Positions 17,410-26,609 are shown, counted from the first letter of the stretch. The stretch is 64,000 nt of DNA from Paenibacillus pinihumi DSM 23905 = JCM 16419 (GCF_000422505.1 NZ_AULX01000033.1:1-64000); one strand, 5' to 3'. Notes: a model not told the origin generated them from the sequence alone. Program-made: numbers and translations.

Positions 17410-18162
17410 TCACACGCCCCGCTTGTTGCCCCAAAGCCACGTATGAAGCTGAGGCAATACAGATACCTGCTTGAGTGCCGGTGAATCCATCACCTGATTA
17501 ATCAGCCATTCGTAGCGTGCAATTTGCCGCAGCAGCAGCTTGCTGGTATCCTGTTCGGTCAACGCATCATTTCCAGCCTGCAAATAGAAGGGCAGTTGCG
17601 GATAACGCTGATGGACATGAATGGCATAGGACAAATCTTTCTCATCAAATACAACAACCTTCAGGCTGACATCGGGATGCTGATGTTGCGCAAGACGTAA
17701 AATGATTTGATCCAGAGCTTCCCAATCCGTTGCCATACCTGAGCTTGGGGGCTTCGGGGACAAGGTCAGCTGATCAATGCGCAAAAACCAATCCTGCCAC
17801 CGGCTGCCTTGTGTCTCGAGCGCAACCTGTATCTGCCGGTCATGCAGCAGGTCAATTAATGCTGCAAGTTCCTTTATTAGTGCCGGATTCCCGCCCGACA
17901 GGGTAACATGTCCACAGCGGTCCAACCCGGTCTGTCCAAGCTCTGTTAGAATCTCGGTTGGTGAGAGCAGCCGGACATCCTCTTTTGCCGAGCCGTCCCA
18001 TGTAAACGCAGAATCGCACCAGGCACAGGAATAGTCACAGCCTGCTGTACGGACGAACATCGTTTTGCGGCCGATGACTCTGCCCTCTCCCTGAACTGTA
18101 GGCCCGAAAATTTCCAACACAGGAATGCGGCGCGTGTTTTTTTTCGTCTCCATGCTATTCAT
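17410..18162 (-). CDS. queE: 7-carboxy-7-deazaguanine synthase (radical SAM)
   Basis: The substrate/SAM motif is FGPTVQGEGRVIGRKTMFVRTAGC, with the CX3CX2C cluster at C42, C46 and C49 (CDYSCAWCD) and TLSGGNPAL. It rearranges 6-carboxytetrahydropterin to CDG. It overlaps queD by 8 nt, suggesting translational coupling; the ATG at 18153 (MET) is an alternative start. Confidence 0.95.
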   Translation of the reverse strand: MNSMETKKNTRRIPVLEIFGPTVQGEGRVIGRKTMFVRTAGCDYSCAWCDSAFTWDGSAKEDVRLLSPTEILTELGQTGLDRCGHVTLSGGNPALIKELAALIDLLHDRQIQVALETQGSRWQDWFLRIDQLTLSPKPPSSGMATDWEALDQIILRLAQHQHPDVSLKVVVFDEKDLSYAIHVHQRYPQLPFYLQAGNDALTEQDTSKLLLRQIARYEWLINQVMDSPALKQVSVLPQLHTWLWGNKRGV

Positions 18163-18595
18163 CGCTCACAGCAGCCTTTGGCCGGTAAATGACATAGCTT
18201 GTAGGTGTCTCCCGTAAAAACACCTGAACGCACACCGGTTGATGCGTTAACGTATCGAGATGGGCTTGTATAAGATCGGCGATCGTGCGCGCTACGATTT
18301 CCGAGCTGGTAAACTGCTCTTGGACCTCATCATGAAAGAGCGGATCATCATTAAGCAATGTATGGTCAAAGCGTTCATGAATCAGCTTTTTTATTATGGA
18401 GAAGTTGACCAGAAATCCGGCTTCATCCAGCCTGTCCCCGGCAACCGTCACATTCGCAAAATAGGTATGGCCGTGCACTTGAGCGCATTTGCCTGCTTCT
18501 TCCGCAGGAATGTAATGTGCGGCCGCAAAATGAAAATCCTTGTTTAATTCGAAGCTGTACGGGTGGGATGCTGCCGGATAAATTTGCTGTATCAT
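18155..18595 (-). CDS. queD: 6-carboxy-5,6,7,8-tetrahydropterin synthase
   Basis: A QueD/PTPS-family enzyme of 146 aa. Zinc ligands are His27, His41 and His43 ([17 protein letters not shown]), with catalytic Cys37. RFDHTLLND is also typical. The ATG at 18595 is chosen because it has a GGAGG ribosome site and overlaps the queC stop in ATGA; the longer open frame upstream is queC in another frame. Confidence 0.95.
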   Translation of the reverse strand: MIQQIYPAASHPYSFELNKDFHFAAAHYIPAEEAGKCAQVHGHTYFANVTVAGDRLDEAGFLVNFSIIKKLIHERFDHTLLNDDPLFHDEVQEQFTSSEIVARTIADLIQAHLDTLTHQPVCVQVFLRETPTSYVIYRPKAAVSDE

Positions 18596-19272
18596 AGGCT
18601 TATTTCCTCCGGTCTGGAGCGCAGATAAACATTCAGTCCGTTGCTGCGAAGCTGGCAAGCCGGACATTGTCCACAGCCGTCTGCAATTATGCCGTTGTAG
18701 CAGGTAAGTGTACGGCTTTGCACAAACTCGAAGGCGCCAAGCTCGTCGGCCAGTGCCCATGTAGCAGCCTTGTCCAGCCACATTAGCGGTGTTTCAATGA
18801 CAAAGGAATAATCCATGGCGAGATTCAGCGTCACATTTAGCGATTTGATAAATACATCCCTGCAATCCGGGTATCCGCTAAAATCGGTTTCGCAGACGCC
18901 GGTAATAATGCGGCGGGCACCGGTTTGTTTGGCCAATACCGCTGCAAATGAAAGGAACAGCAGATTCCGCCCGTCTACGAATGTCGAGGGCAGGCTGCCT
19001 TCTTTAGCTTCGACGGGTATGTCTGTGCGCGTGAGCGCGTTTGCGGTTAGTTGGCTGAGGAGTGACATATCGAGTACGTGGTGGCGAACCTTAAGTTCTG
19101 CTGCAATATCAGCAGCGCAGTCCAGCTCCAGCTTGTGGCGTTGGCCATAATTGAAGGTAACAGCCTCCACCTCGCGGTAGCGTTCCAGCGCCCAGAACAG
19201 GCAGGTTGTGCTGTCTTGTCCGCCGCTAAATACAACAACCGCTTTTTCATTCAACTTCTTCACTTGATTCAT
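18592..19272 (-). CDS. queC: 7-cyano-7-deazaguanine synthase
   Basis: ATP-dependent PP-loop enzyme converting CDG to preQ0. The P-loop FSGGQDST is at 15-22. The C-terminal zinc site is [18 protein letters not shown]. It is the first gene of the que operon, with an AAAAAGGAG site just before the ATG and a preQ1-I riboswitch with terminator upstream. Confidence 0.96.
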   Translation of the reverse strand: MNQVKKLNEKAVVVFSGGQDSTTCLFWALERYREVEAVTFNYGQRHKLELDCAADIAAELKVRHHVLDMSLLSQLTANALTRTDIPVEAKEGSLPSTFVDGRNLLFLSFAAVLAKQTGARRIITGVCETDFSGYPDCRDVFIKSLNVTLNLAMDYSFVIETPLMWLDKAATWALADELGAFEFVQSRTLTCYNGIIADGCGQCPACQLRSNGLNVYLRSRPEEISL

Positions 19273-19288
19273 TTCTCCTTTTTGACAG

Positions 19289-19317
19289 AAAAAAACGGCA
19301 TCCCAAGGATACCGTTC
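19289..19317 (-). terminator. Riboswitch-controlled intrinsic terminator before queC
   Basis: On the reverse strand AACGGTATCC and GGATGCCGTT form a stem with a short loop and a run of seven T. It lies only a few bases after the preQ1 aptamer, so it is the expression platform that blocks the que operon when preQ1 is bound. Confidence 0.88.
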
Positions 19318-19321
19318 TCTT

Positions 19322-19358
19322 CCTTAGTTTTTTATAGAGGGTAGCTAAAGAACCTCTC
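19322..19358 (-). ncRNA. PreQ1-I riboswitch aptamer
   Basis: The reverse strand reads AGAGGTTCTTTAGCTAC, then CCTCTATAAAAAACTAAGG. This matches the class I preQ1 aptamer: the P1 stem AGAGG/CCTCT, the ligand loop and the A-rich tail UAAAAAACUAA that forms the pseudoknot. Location upstream of queCDEF and the adjacent terminator fit feedback control by preQ1. Confidence 0.95.
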
Positions 19359-19489
19359 CCGCACTCCAGCCTGCGTTCTAGATGAACCAGCATGACTTGC
19401 GGATTTTTATGGAATTACACGTAACTATAACATAAAAATATCTGTTTATGCACTACACCATTTTTTGTAAAACGGATAGCGAAAAAAAT

Positions 19490-20314
19490 CTATTGCTGAT
19501 CTGCTGACAGCCCGTTCGGGTTGACCTCATAGCCGAGGAAGGCTTCCCTGACCCGGTCCCAGAACGGAAACGGCCTGTATCTGGCAAAGCAAATCTGGTC
19601 CGTTGATACTTTGCAGCGGATCGAGCGGATATCGTCCCGCTGAATATTAAGGTGGTCGATGTTCAGGACCAGGCGCTGCTCCTTCTTGGAAATAATATCG
19701 CAGTGATGGTGCTGCGGCAAAATAACCGAAGAGCCGAGCGTCCGGTAAACCCGGTTATTAATCGATGCAATTTCGGCAATCTGCAGGGATGGGATCGACG
19801 GGTGAATGACCGCGCCCCCTACACTTTTATTATATGCAGTGGAGCCGGTAGGCGTGGAGATGACGATTCCATCCCCCCGGAACATCTCGAACATTTCATC
19901 ATTTATATTAATCTGGGCTACAAGCGTACCGTCCACGCCCTTGAGCGTAAACTCGTTAAGTGCGAGATAGCTTGCCGGGCCTTCCGAAGTTTCCAGGTCG
20001 ATCTGAGCGAGCGGGTACAGAATCCGCTTGGGCTCAGCAGTCGCCATCATCTCCACCAGCTCGTCCAGCTCATTGGCCCGCCAATCGGCATAAAAGCCCA
20101 AATGTCCAGTATGAATCCCGACGAAGGCAACATCATACAGCTGGTCCATGAAGGTGTGAAAGGCGTGGAGCAATGTTCCATCCCCGCCGATAGAGATGAC
20201 AATTTCCGGAGATTTTGGGTCCAGTACAAATCCCTTCTCTGCCGCCAGCTCGTGGAAGCGCTTGGCCAGCTGCTGGGAGTGGCTGTCGCCCCGGTCAAGT
20301 AATGCATATTTCAA
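19490..20314 (-). CDS. nadK: NAD kinase
   Basis: Phosphorylates NAD to NADP using ATP or polyphosphate. The GGDGT motif is at 43-47 in SIGGDGTLLHAF. FVGIHTGHLGFYADW, LNEFTLKG and GDGIVISTPTGSTAYNKSVGG are all typical. The 274-aa length is normal. It is downstream of ylbJ on the same strand with a 74-bp gap. Confidence 0.95.
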   Translation of the reverse strand: MKYALLDRGDSHSQQLAKRFHELAAEKGFVLDPKSPEIVISIGGDGTLLHAFHTFMDQLYDVAFVGIHTGHLGFYADWRANELDELVEMMATAEPKRILYPLAQIDLETSEGPASYLALNEFTLKGVDGTLVAQININDEMFEMFRGDGIVISTPTGSTAYNKSVGGAVIHPSIPSLQIAEIASINNRVYRTLGSSVILPQHHHCDIISKKEQRLVLNIDHLNIQRDDIRSIRCKVSTDQICFARYRPFPFWDRVREAFLGYEVNPNGLSADQQ

Positions 20315-20388
20315 GCTAAATAGCTCCTTCCGTTACATCATTCATTCTATAGTTATGATGATATCGGAAATCGCTTTGGAACACAATG

Positions 20389-21459
20389 TTATATGCCCGG
20401 GCCGAGCCAGCCCCACAGCAAATAAACCATCAGCATGGCAATAATGCCATGGGCAAAACGCGCGATAATGAACGGTTTATAACGCATCCCGGTACGGCTA
20501 AGCAAACTGACAACCTGAGCATGTACGGACAGCCCGCCCCAGGACAGCACCCACGCCGCGGCTGCAGTTTGATGAAGGAGCATAGCCCCGCCAGCCGATC
20601 CGGCAGCCTTGACGCCAAGTGTCACTTCGAACAGACCGTTCACGATCGCCGGACTAAGCACAGCCGGTAATCCGAATAGCTGGAATACGGCATCCACCAG
20701 CGATGTTATGACAGAGATTGCGCCTGCACTTGTCATGACTTCCATCACAACAGAGAAGAATACGACAAGTCCGCCTACGACCATCATCAGGCGCAGCGCG
20801 GCTGCGATGGCATCACTAAGCAGTTTGCCCGTTGGCCTGCCATCCTCCAACCGTGCCTTGTGCATCGAGAGAAAGGCGGTAGCGAGTCTGTTATTGGGCG
20901 CCTCTTCTTTTTTTCTCGTATTAACAGGTGTAGAAGGAGCGTTCCGGTCATAAAAGCGCATGAGCAGGCCGATCAGGAGGCTTCCCCCGTAGTGGGCTAC
21001 GGCAAGAACCGGGACAAGTGCAACATTATGAAAAAAGCCGACTGCTACAGCGCCAATGAGGAAAATCGGGTCCGAGCTTGTTGTCAGTGCAACCAGCCGC
21101 TCGCCCTCTGTCCGGTTAATCAGTTTTTGGTCATAAAGCTGGGCAGACAGACGGGCGCCAACCGGATACCCGGCAACAAAACCCATCGTCATGACAAATC
21201 CGCCGATTCCGGGAACACGAAATACAGGTCTCATCATCGGATCAAGCAGCGTGCCGAAGAAGTGGACAATGCCAAATCCAAGCAACACCTCAGATATCAC
21301 AAAAAAAGGGAACAGGGCGGGAAACAGTACCTCCCACCAGATCGAAATCCCCCGTATGGCCGCGGTGAGGGAGGATTCCGGGAATATAGCAAGCAGCATT
21401 GCCAAAACAAGAGCCGTTGAAGCGACAAGTACAACCGGATGAATGAGATAGCGAAGCAT
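20389..21459 (-). CDS. ylbJ: Sporulation integral membrane protein YlbJ
   Basis: A 356-aa multi-pass membrane protein with two halves of the nucleoside-recognition/Gate type. Typical segments are WWEVLFPALFPFFVISEVLLGFG, GFVAGYPVGARLSAQLY and ALTTSSDPIFLIGAVAVGFF. In Bacillus, YlbJ is a sigma-E-dependent protein needed for a heat-resistant spore cortex. Its presence indicates a spore former. Confidence 0.92.
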   Translation of the reverse strand: MLRYLIHPVVLVASTALVLAMLLAIFPESSLTAAIRGISIWWEVLFPALFPFFVISEVLLGFGIVHFFGTLLDPMMRPVFRVPGIGGFVMTMGFVAGYPVGARLSAQLYDQKLINRTEGERLVALTTSSDPIFLIGAVAVGFFHNVALVPVLAVAHYGGSLLIGLLMRFYDRNAPSTPVNTRKKEEAPNNRLATAFLSMHKARLEDGRPTGKLLSDAIAAALRLMMVVGGLVVFFSVVMEVMTSAGAISVITSLVDAVFQLFGLPAVLSPAIVNGLFEVTLGVKAAGSAGGAMLLHQTAAAAWVLSWGGLSVHAQVVSLLSRTGMRYKPFIIARFAHGIIAMLMVYLLWGWLGPGI

Positions 21460-21769
21460 CTGTTTGGCCCCCTGATCATAAAGTGGACATGTAATTTACT
21501 ATATGAGAGGAAGTGGACAAATATCTCCAGGCATCGCAGAAAAGCATAATATTTTCAAAGCCCATACCTGCCCGTTCGGCGCCGCCAACAGTCTTATTAA
21601 TCACGGTCCATTTGTTTGGGAAGGGAGTGTAGCGGGTATTGGAGAGTAGGATGATTCCTTGCATATTGCCCGGGCGGCGCTAATATTTTATAAAGAAAAC
21701 GTTTTCAAAAAATAGATGTGCTTTTGTAACTGAGTATGCTACAATTGAACTATACCGAGTGTAGGAGTG

Positions 21770-21868
21770 ATGATGATGAGCCTAATAGCTGGCATCCTCG
21801 TTTGCTTGTTTGTATTTGTAATCCGTCAATCCCTAATGGAATCTGATGAAGATTGGGGAAGCTACTAA
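21770..21868 (+). CDS. 32-aa single-span membrane microprotein
   Basis: Three consecutive ATG codons follow GTAGGAGTG; the product is MMMSLIAGILVCLFVFVI (one membrane helix) followed by a polar acidic tail ending EDWGSY. TATGCTACAAT upstream at 21735-21745 resembles an extended -10. A strong terminator follows within 25 nt, so it looks like a monocistronic unit. No family recognised. Confidence 0.55.
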   Translation: MMMSLIAGILVCLFVFVIRQSLMESDEDWGSY

Positions 21869-21889
21869 CTATAGATGTGCACTGATCGG

Positions 21890-21938
21890 AAAAAAGGATG
21901 CTCTGCCTGCTGCGGTTTAGAGGCAACATCCTTTTTTT
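21890..21938 (+). terminator. Terminator after the 32-aa ORF
   Basis: AAAAAAGGATG at 21890-21900 pairs with CATCCTTTTTTT at 21927-21938, with partial pairing inside (GCC/GGC). Strong T-tract. Confidence 0.75.
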
Positions 21939-22048
21939 GCTTGGCGTTTGATTTGAGAGGATTGTAAAGCAAATGGCCCGGATTTCAGTCTTACGTCGCA
22001 GATACTGATTCGAAAGATGTTGTTCTGATTGAAAAAAAGTCGGATGAA

Positions 22049-22102
22049 TTAGGACAATTGTCGTTTACTCCTAATGCTCGTTTAGGAAATTAGTGCTATA
22101 AT
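22049..22102 (+). promoter_or_regulatory. Promoter with nested inverted repeats before the truncated haemoglobin
   Basis: An extended -10 TGCTATAAT is at 22094-22102. Just upstream are the 10-bp palindrome GACAATTGTC (22053-22062) and the inverted pair TCCTAA/TTAGGA (22069-22087), with another TTAGGA at 22049. This arrangement suggests an operator, but I cannot name the regulator. The stretch from 21939 to 22048 holds nothing else I can support. Confidence 0.45.
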
Positions 22103-22134
22103 AAATAAAAAGGAATTGGATTTGGTGATAAATC

Positions 22135-22527
22135 ATGCTAAGACCTGATTCAACAATTTATGAAGCTCTTGGCGGAGATCAGGCAATCCGCCGGTTAGTT
22201 GAGACATTTTATCCGAAAGTAAAGGTTCATCCTTTGATAGGGCCTTTGTTTCCCGAAGATATCGATCCTGTAATAGAAAAGCAGTATATGTTTTTGAGCC
22301 AGTTTTTTGGCGGTCCTCAGCTTTATTCCGATGAATACGGACACCCTATGATGCGGGCACGGCATATGCCGTTTCCGATTACGAGAGACCATGCGGATGC
22401 ATGGCTGAGCTGTATGGCAGGAGCGCTTGAGGAACTGGACATAGACCCGGATTTAAGCCATTTTGTATTGCAGCGTTTATCCGGACCAGCCTACCACTTT
22501 GTAAATACAGGTAACGAGGAGGAGTAG
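22135..22527 (+). CDS. Group II truncated haemoglobin (trHbO, YjbI-like)
   Basis: A 130-aa globin with Tyr26 (B10, ETFYPKV), proximal His77 in MRARHMPF and Trp in ADAWLSCM (G8), all group II signatures. Such proteins bind O2 or NO and protect against redox stress. The next gene starts 1 nt after the stop, so the two are probably co-transcribed. Confidence 0.93.
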   Translation: MLRPDSTIYEALGGDQAIRRLVETFYPKVKVHPLIGPLFPEDIDPVIEKQYMFLSQFFGGPQLYSDEYGHPMMRARHMPFPITRDHADAWLSCMAGALEELDIDPDLSHFVLQRLSGPAYHFVNTGNEEE

Positions 22528-22528
22528 T

Positions 22529-23242
22529 ATGATCACATCAATGGAAGCCTTGGATCCGTTATACACCACCCACGTGCGTTGCTCCTGTTGCGAGACACCT
22601 TTTACAACAGCGCGCATGAGATCAAGCTTCAAAAAGGCGACCCATATGGATAGTGATTTTTGCTCCTATTATAATAATGACAATAACCCGGACTACTATG
22701 TTGTGAGGGTATGTCCGTACTGCGGTTTTGCGTCTACCGAGAACTCGGCTTCGTCCTTGACAGAAGGACAAAAGAGCAGTTATCTGGCCAAGCTGGGCTT
22801 GAACTGGAAGCCGAGAGATTATGATGGACAGCGGACGTTAAGCCAGGCAATGGAATGCTATAAGCTGGCGCTATTGTGCGCGCAGTCTGTCGGTGAGAAG
22901 GAGAGAATTATCGCCGGCTTGCTTCAGCATATTGCCTGGCTGTACCGGTACATGGGGGCGTATGAGCAGGAGAAGCGTTTTTTGAGGTTCGCGCTTGATG
23001 CTTACATACGTGTCTATGAGGTGGAGGGCAGCTCCATTAACAATGCCAAGCTCATGTATCTAATCGGCGAGCTGCATCGCAGGGTGAATGAACCCTATGA
23101 AGCTGTGAAATGGTTTTCCAGAGTTATTCATAATAAAAAGATTACCGACAGCGCCATGATCCACCGCTCGCGGGAGCAGTGGCAGGTTCTGCGGGAAGAA
23201 ATGCTCGCCAGTCAGATGGAACTGCCTGAAGCGATGCAGTAA
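22529..23242 (+). CDS. DUF2225 family protein, zinc-binding and TPR-like
   Basis: The N-terminus has CSCC and CPYCGF pairs that can bind zinc (TTHVRCSCCETPFTT and VVRVCPYCGFASTEN). The rest is helical repeats (TLSQAMECYKLALLCAQ, NEPYEAVKWFSRVI). This arrangement is DUF2225 of Firmicutes; molecular function unknown. GGAGGAG lies just before the ATG at 22529. Confidence 0.85.
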   Translation: MITSMEALDPLYTTHVRCSCCETPFTTARMRSSFKKATHMDSDFCSYYNNDNNPDYYVVRVCPYCGFASTENSASSLTEGQKSSYLAKLGLNWKPRDYDGQRTLSQAMECYKLALLCAQSVGEKERIIAGLLQHIAWLYRYMGAYEQEKRFLRFALDAYIRVYEVEGSSINNAKLMYLIGELHRRVNEPYEAVKWFSRVIHNKKITDSAMIHRSREQWQVLREEMLASQMELPEAMQ

Positions 23243-23251
23243 ATAGCCCGT

Positions 23252-23488
23252 TTAGAATCGGGGAACCTTCTTTGTCGTAAGCAGATAGTCCGAATCCGTC
23301 TCAATTACGGTAACCCTGGCATGGCAGCATGGGAAAATGACGAGCCGTTTTTTGCCGCCCTGAATGTCCGGAAGCTCGTCCGGGCGAAGCGGCAGCAGCA
23401 CATTTTCCTGTTTGCAATACGGGCACTGCGGCACATAAATATCGTTCATGACACGATCATAGGGAATACAATTTTCGAAGGGGATCAT
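23252..23488 (-). CDS. Small zinc-binding-type protein, 78 aa
   Basis: CPYCKQENVLLPLRPDEL and FPCCHARV supply four cysteines and a histidine for a probable zinc ribbon. The start ATG overlaps the stop of the upstream 62-aa gene (ATGA), so the two are coupled. Convergent with the DUF2225 gene. Function unknown. Confidence 0.75.
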   Translation of the reverse strand: MIPFENCIPYDRVMNDIYVPQCPYCKQENVLLPLRPDELPDIQGGKKRLVIFPCCHARVTVIETDSDYLLTTKKVPRF

Positions 23489-23673
23489 GATTTTGGGTCC
23501 TCTTTTTTGCTGTCTGTATCTGTGCCGGTCCCACCGGCTTCCTTGGCTGCCAGCTCCGCGAGCTTCTGCAATAAAATATGCCGTGGCATATGCATCAGAT
23601 GCTCAATGGGTACGTTAAGCTGTTCCGACAGCTTGATGGCGGTATCAGGTGAGATTTGCAGCGGCTTGGACAT
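23485..23673 (-). CDS. YycC-like small protein, 62 aa
   Basis: The sequence PLQISPDTAIKLSEQLNVP and HLMHMPRHILLQKLAELA matches my recollection of the YycC family of Bacilli. The C-terminus is polar (GTGTDTDSKKE). It has GGAGGAATACCC before the ATG. It is the first gene of a two-gene unit divergent from pepF. Function unknown. Confidence 0.7.
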   Translation of the reverse strand: MSKPLQISPDTAIKLSEQLNVPIEHLMHMPRHILLQKLAELAAKEAGGTGTDTDSKKEDPKS

Positions 23674-23836
23674 GGGTATTCCTCCTTGGGCTCCGTACTA
23701 TGGTATAGTATTGTTATACACTGTCTGACGTCTTAGCGCAAATTCATTTCGCAGTGAGTTACAGCTTTTATACATAGCACGCAGTCAGAATTAAATTTGC
23801 ATGCGGCATAAGCTGCAATGAGAGGAGATCATCGAG

Positions 23837-25621
23837 TTGAAGAATCTGTCACTGACATGGAATCTGGATTCCATCTATGAAGGCGGCTCTAATTCGCAGA
23901 CGTTTGCCGCCGAGTTGGCCGGACTGGAGCAGGATATTAATAAGTTGGGCGCATCGCTTGCCGACAAAGAGAGTGCGCAATCGCTGCAGGAGCGGCTGAC
24001 GTCCTGGACGGATCTGGTACAGTCCATTATGTTGCGTCTACAGGAATCAGGGTCATTTGTGTCCTGTCTGCAGGCCCAGGATATGAAGGATACGAAAGCA
24101 AGCCTTCTGAATGACCGTCTGAAGACGATTTCGGCAAGCTTCCAGGGTGTTCTGACACGTTTTGATGAGCAGCTCAGGGAAACGCCTGATGCAGAGTGGG
24201 AAGCATGGCTGAGCCAGGAAGAGATTAAGCCGGTCGCCTTTAATTTGAATGAACGCCGGGAACTCGCCAAGGATAAGCTGCCGCCTGAGCAGGAGGCGCT
24301 TATTAGCGAGCTGTCTGTTGACGGCTACCATGGCTGGAGCGATCTGTATGACACCGTTGTAGGCCGTGCCAAGTTCCGTGCCCAAGATGAGAACGGTAAC
24401 GAACAACTGCTGTCTGCGGGACAAATGCATAACCGCCTGTCTGATGGTGACCGGGCGGTGCGCGAAGCCGCCTTTGATGAATGGGAGCGCGAGTGGGGCG
24501 AGCAGGCTGAGCTGTGCGGTGAAGGGTTGAACCGTATTGCAGGTTTCCGTCTCAAGCTCTATGGCAAGCGCGGATGGGAATCGGTCCTCAAAGAGCCGCT
24601 CCAGATTAATAGAATGAGCGAGGCTACATTAAATGCGATGTGGTCGGCGGTTGAAGCCGGCAAGGCGGAGCTTACAAAGTATTTGCAGCGTAAAGCAAAA
24701 CTGATGGGGCTGGAGAAACTGGACTGGCATGATGTAGATGCGCCACTTGGAGCAACAGCCAAAATCGTCCCTTATGATGAAGCAGCAGCTTTCATAGTGG
24801 AGCGGTTCCGCGCCTTCAATCCGGATCTGGCCGAATTCTCTGAAAAAGCGTTCCGTGAGGGTTGGATTGAGGTTGAAGACCGCAGCGGCAAGCGTCCGGG
24901 CGGATTCTGTACGTCCTTCCCTAAAAGCAGGCAGACCCGTATTTTTATGACCTATTCCGGCACAGCTTCCAATATTGCGACACTTGCGCATGAGCTGGGC
25001 CATGCGTATCACCAGTATTTGATGGATGATCTGCCCCCGCTTGCGCAGGACTACGCGATGAACGTGGCAGAGACAGCCTCGACATTCGCTGAGATGATCG
25101 TTGCGGATTCAGCCCTGCAGATGGCAACAGAGCCGCAAGAGAAACTGGCGATGCTGGAAGATAAGCTGGGACGTTCCGTGGCGTTCTTCATGGACATCCA
25201 TGCACGCTTCGTGTTTGAGACGGGTTTCTACGAGAAACGCCGCAGCGGCATGCTGTCTGTAGAGGAATTGAGTACGCTGATGGAAGATGCACAAGCGAAA
25301 GCCTTCGGTGATATTCTGGGGAGGAAGCATCCGGAATTCTGGGCGTCGAAGCTGCATTTCTATTTGACAGGTGTGCCTTTCTACAACTTCCCTTATACCT
25401 TCGGATTCCTGTTCAGCAGCGGCATCTATGCCCGTGCACTGGCGGAAGGGCAAGGATTTGCCCAGCGTTACGTCGACCTGCTGCGCGACACCGGACGGAT
25501 GAATGTCGAGGATCTGGCTTATAAGCATCTCGGTGTGAAGCTGGATGACACCTCCTTCTGGAGCGAAGCGGTGAAGCTCTGCATCGCTGATGTTCAGACA
25601 TTCCTGGATCTTACAGAGTAA
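23837..25621 (+). CDS. pepF: Oligoendopeptidase F, M3 family
   Basis: A 594-aa cytosolic zinc metallopeptidase that cuts short peptides. The zinc motif is H385-E386-L-G-H389 in LAHELGHAYHQYL, with the third ligand in NVAETASTFAEM. The start NLSLTWNLDSIYEGG is typical. TTG start at 23837 with AGGAGA upstream. A perfect 10-bp terminator hairpin follows 77 nt after the stop. Confidence 0.95.
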   Translation: MKNLSLTWNLDSIYEGGSNSQTFAAELAGLEQDINKLGASLADKESAQSLQERLTSWTDLVQSIMLRLQESGSFVSCLQAQDMKDTKASLLNDRLKTISASFQGVLTRFDEQLRETPDAEWEAWLSQEEIKPVAFNLNERRELAKDKLPPEQEALISELSVDGYHGWSDLYDTVVGRAKFRAQDENGNEQLLSAGQMHNRLSDGDRAVREAAFDEWEREWGEQAELCGEGLNRIAGFRLKLYGKRGWESVLKEPLQINRMSEATLNAMWSAVEAGKAELTKYLQRKAKLMGLEKLDWHDVDAPLGATAKIVPYDEAAAFIVERFRAFNPDLAEFSEKAFREGWIEVEDRSGKRPGGFCTSFPKSRQTRIFMTYSGTASNIATLAHELGHAYHQYLMDDLPPLAQDYAMNVAETASTFAEMIVADSALQMATEPQEKLAMLEDKLGRSVAFFMDIHARFVFETGFYEKRRSGMLSVEELSTLMEDAQAKAFGDILGRKHPEFWASKLHFYLTGVPFYNFPYTFGFLFSSGIYARALAEGQGFAQRYVDLLRDTGRMNVEDLAYKHLGVKLDDTSFWSEAVKLCIADVQTFLDLTE

Positions 25622-25697
25622 CAGAACAGCTGTGCTGTATGGATTTGCTCTAACGAGAAGGCACCCTGCAGCGGTGTGAGTAGCTATGACAAGCAAG

Positions 25698-25733
25698 CCC
25701 GCCTGGCGAGAATAGCCAGGCGGGTTGTTCTTT
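25698..25733 (+). terminator. Terminator after pepF
   Basis: CCCGCCTGGC at 25698-25707 and GCCAGGCGGG at 25715-25724 form a perfect 10-bp stem, followed by TTGTTCTTTT. Confidence 0.9.
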
Positions 25734-25752
25734 TATAATTGTTCCGTCCAAT

Positions 25753-25781
25753 TTGAAGCGATATTGTATTCTGGATATAAT
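25753..25781 (+). promoter_or_regulatory. Sigma-A-type promoter, probably of ndk
   Basis: TTGAAG at 25753-25758 and TATAAT at 25776-25781 with a 17-bp spacer. This implies a leader of about 255 nt before ndk. I see no gene with a ribosome site in that leader and no riboswitch I recognise. Confidence 0.5.
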
Positions 25782-26043
25782 TATGTTACGGTAGCTTTAT
25801 TTCCAGAATATGTTGTGCCGGGATTAAAATTCGAACGACAGTTCCAATTCAGCTTTAATGAAATGTCATCCCGTAACATGCAAGCTGAATGGTGGCTGCA
25901 TTCGGAATTGTTTATGTTCTTAAAGGGTTGGCAGCCGGAAAAATTGGGCACAAAATACATAAAGCCGCTCCATGTAAATTGTCAGGTGAATGAGGAAGAA
26001 CCGCCTAAGCAAATTGAATCGTACCTACAGGGAGGTAGCAACA

Positions 26044-26448
26044 ATGGATCATACATTTGTAATGGTAAAACCGGACGGGGTAGCCCGCGGTCTGATCGGT
26101 GAGATTGTTTCTCGCTTTGAGCATAAAGGCTTTAAGCTGGCCGAGGCCAAGGTCATGACCATTTCTCAGGAAATTGCCGAGCAGCATTACCGGGAGCACC
26201 GGGAAAAGCCGTTTTTTGGCGAGCTGGTAGATTTCATTACCTCCGGTCCTGTATTCGCGATGATATGGGAAGGCAAGGATGCAGTGAAAAATGCCCGTTC
26301 CATTATTGGAAAGACCAATCCTTCTGAAGCATTGGCAGGCTCAATACGTGGGGATTTTGCATTGGATGTTGCAAGCAACATTGTACATGGGGCTGATTCG
26401 GATGAGAGCGCACAGAGGGAGATCGCTTTGTTCTTTGGCGACAGATAG
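26044..26448 (+). CDS. ndk: Nucleoside diphosphate kinase
   Basis: Transfers the gamma phosphate between nucleoside triphosphates and diphosphates through a phosphohistidine. 134 aa, with [16 protein letters not shown] at the start, RSIIGKTNP, and catalytic His115 in [14 protein letters not shown] precedes the ATG at 26044; the longer open frame upstream has no support. Confidence 0.96.
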   Translation: MDHTFVMVKPDGVARGLIGEIVSRFEHKGFKLAEAKVMTISQEIAEQHYREHREKPFFGELVDFITSGPVFAMIWEGKDAVKNARSIIGKTNPSEALAGSIRGDFALDVASNIVHGADSDESAQREIALFFGDR

Positions 26449-26537
26449 CAGCCCGTGCGATTACAAATCAGCTATTGACTGAACTAAGAAAACATGGTAA
26501 ATTTACCTCAATATTTAAATCGGATGAACTGCGGAAG

Positions 26538-26579
26538 CACCGCAAACTCACGCATTAGCGTAGTTTGCGGTGTTTTTTT
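26538..26579 (+). terminator. Terminator after ndk
   Basis: CACCGCAAACT at 26538-26548 and AGTTTGCGGTG at 26562-26572 form an 11-bp stem followed by seven T. It separates ndk from the tad operon. Confidence 0.9.
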
Positions 26580-26609
26580 GCGTTTGGCCCGATTTTCAGG
26601 AGGGAAGAG

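Noticed and set aside
19652-20302. 216-aa open frame antisense to nadK
   Set aside because: nadK is unmistakable; the antisense frame is a by-product of codon bias.
25725-26102. 125-aa forward open frame between pepF and ndk
   Set aside because: It begins inside the pepF terminator, overlaps the ndk start in another frame and has no initiation signals.
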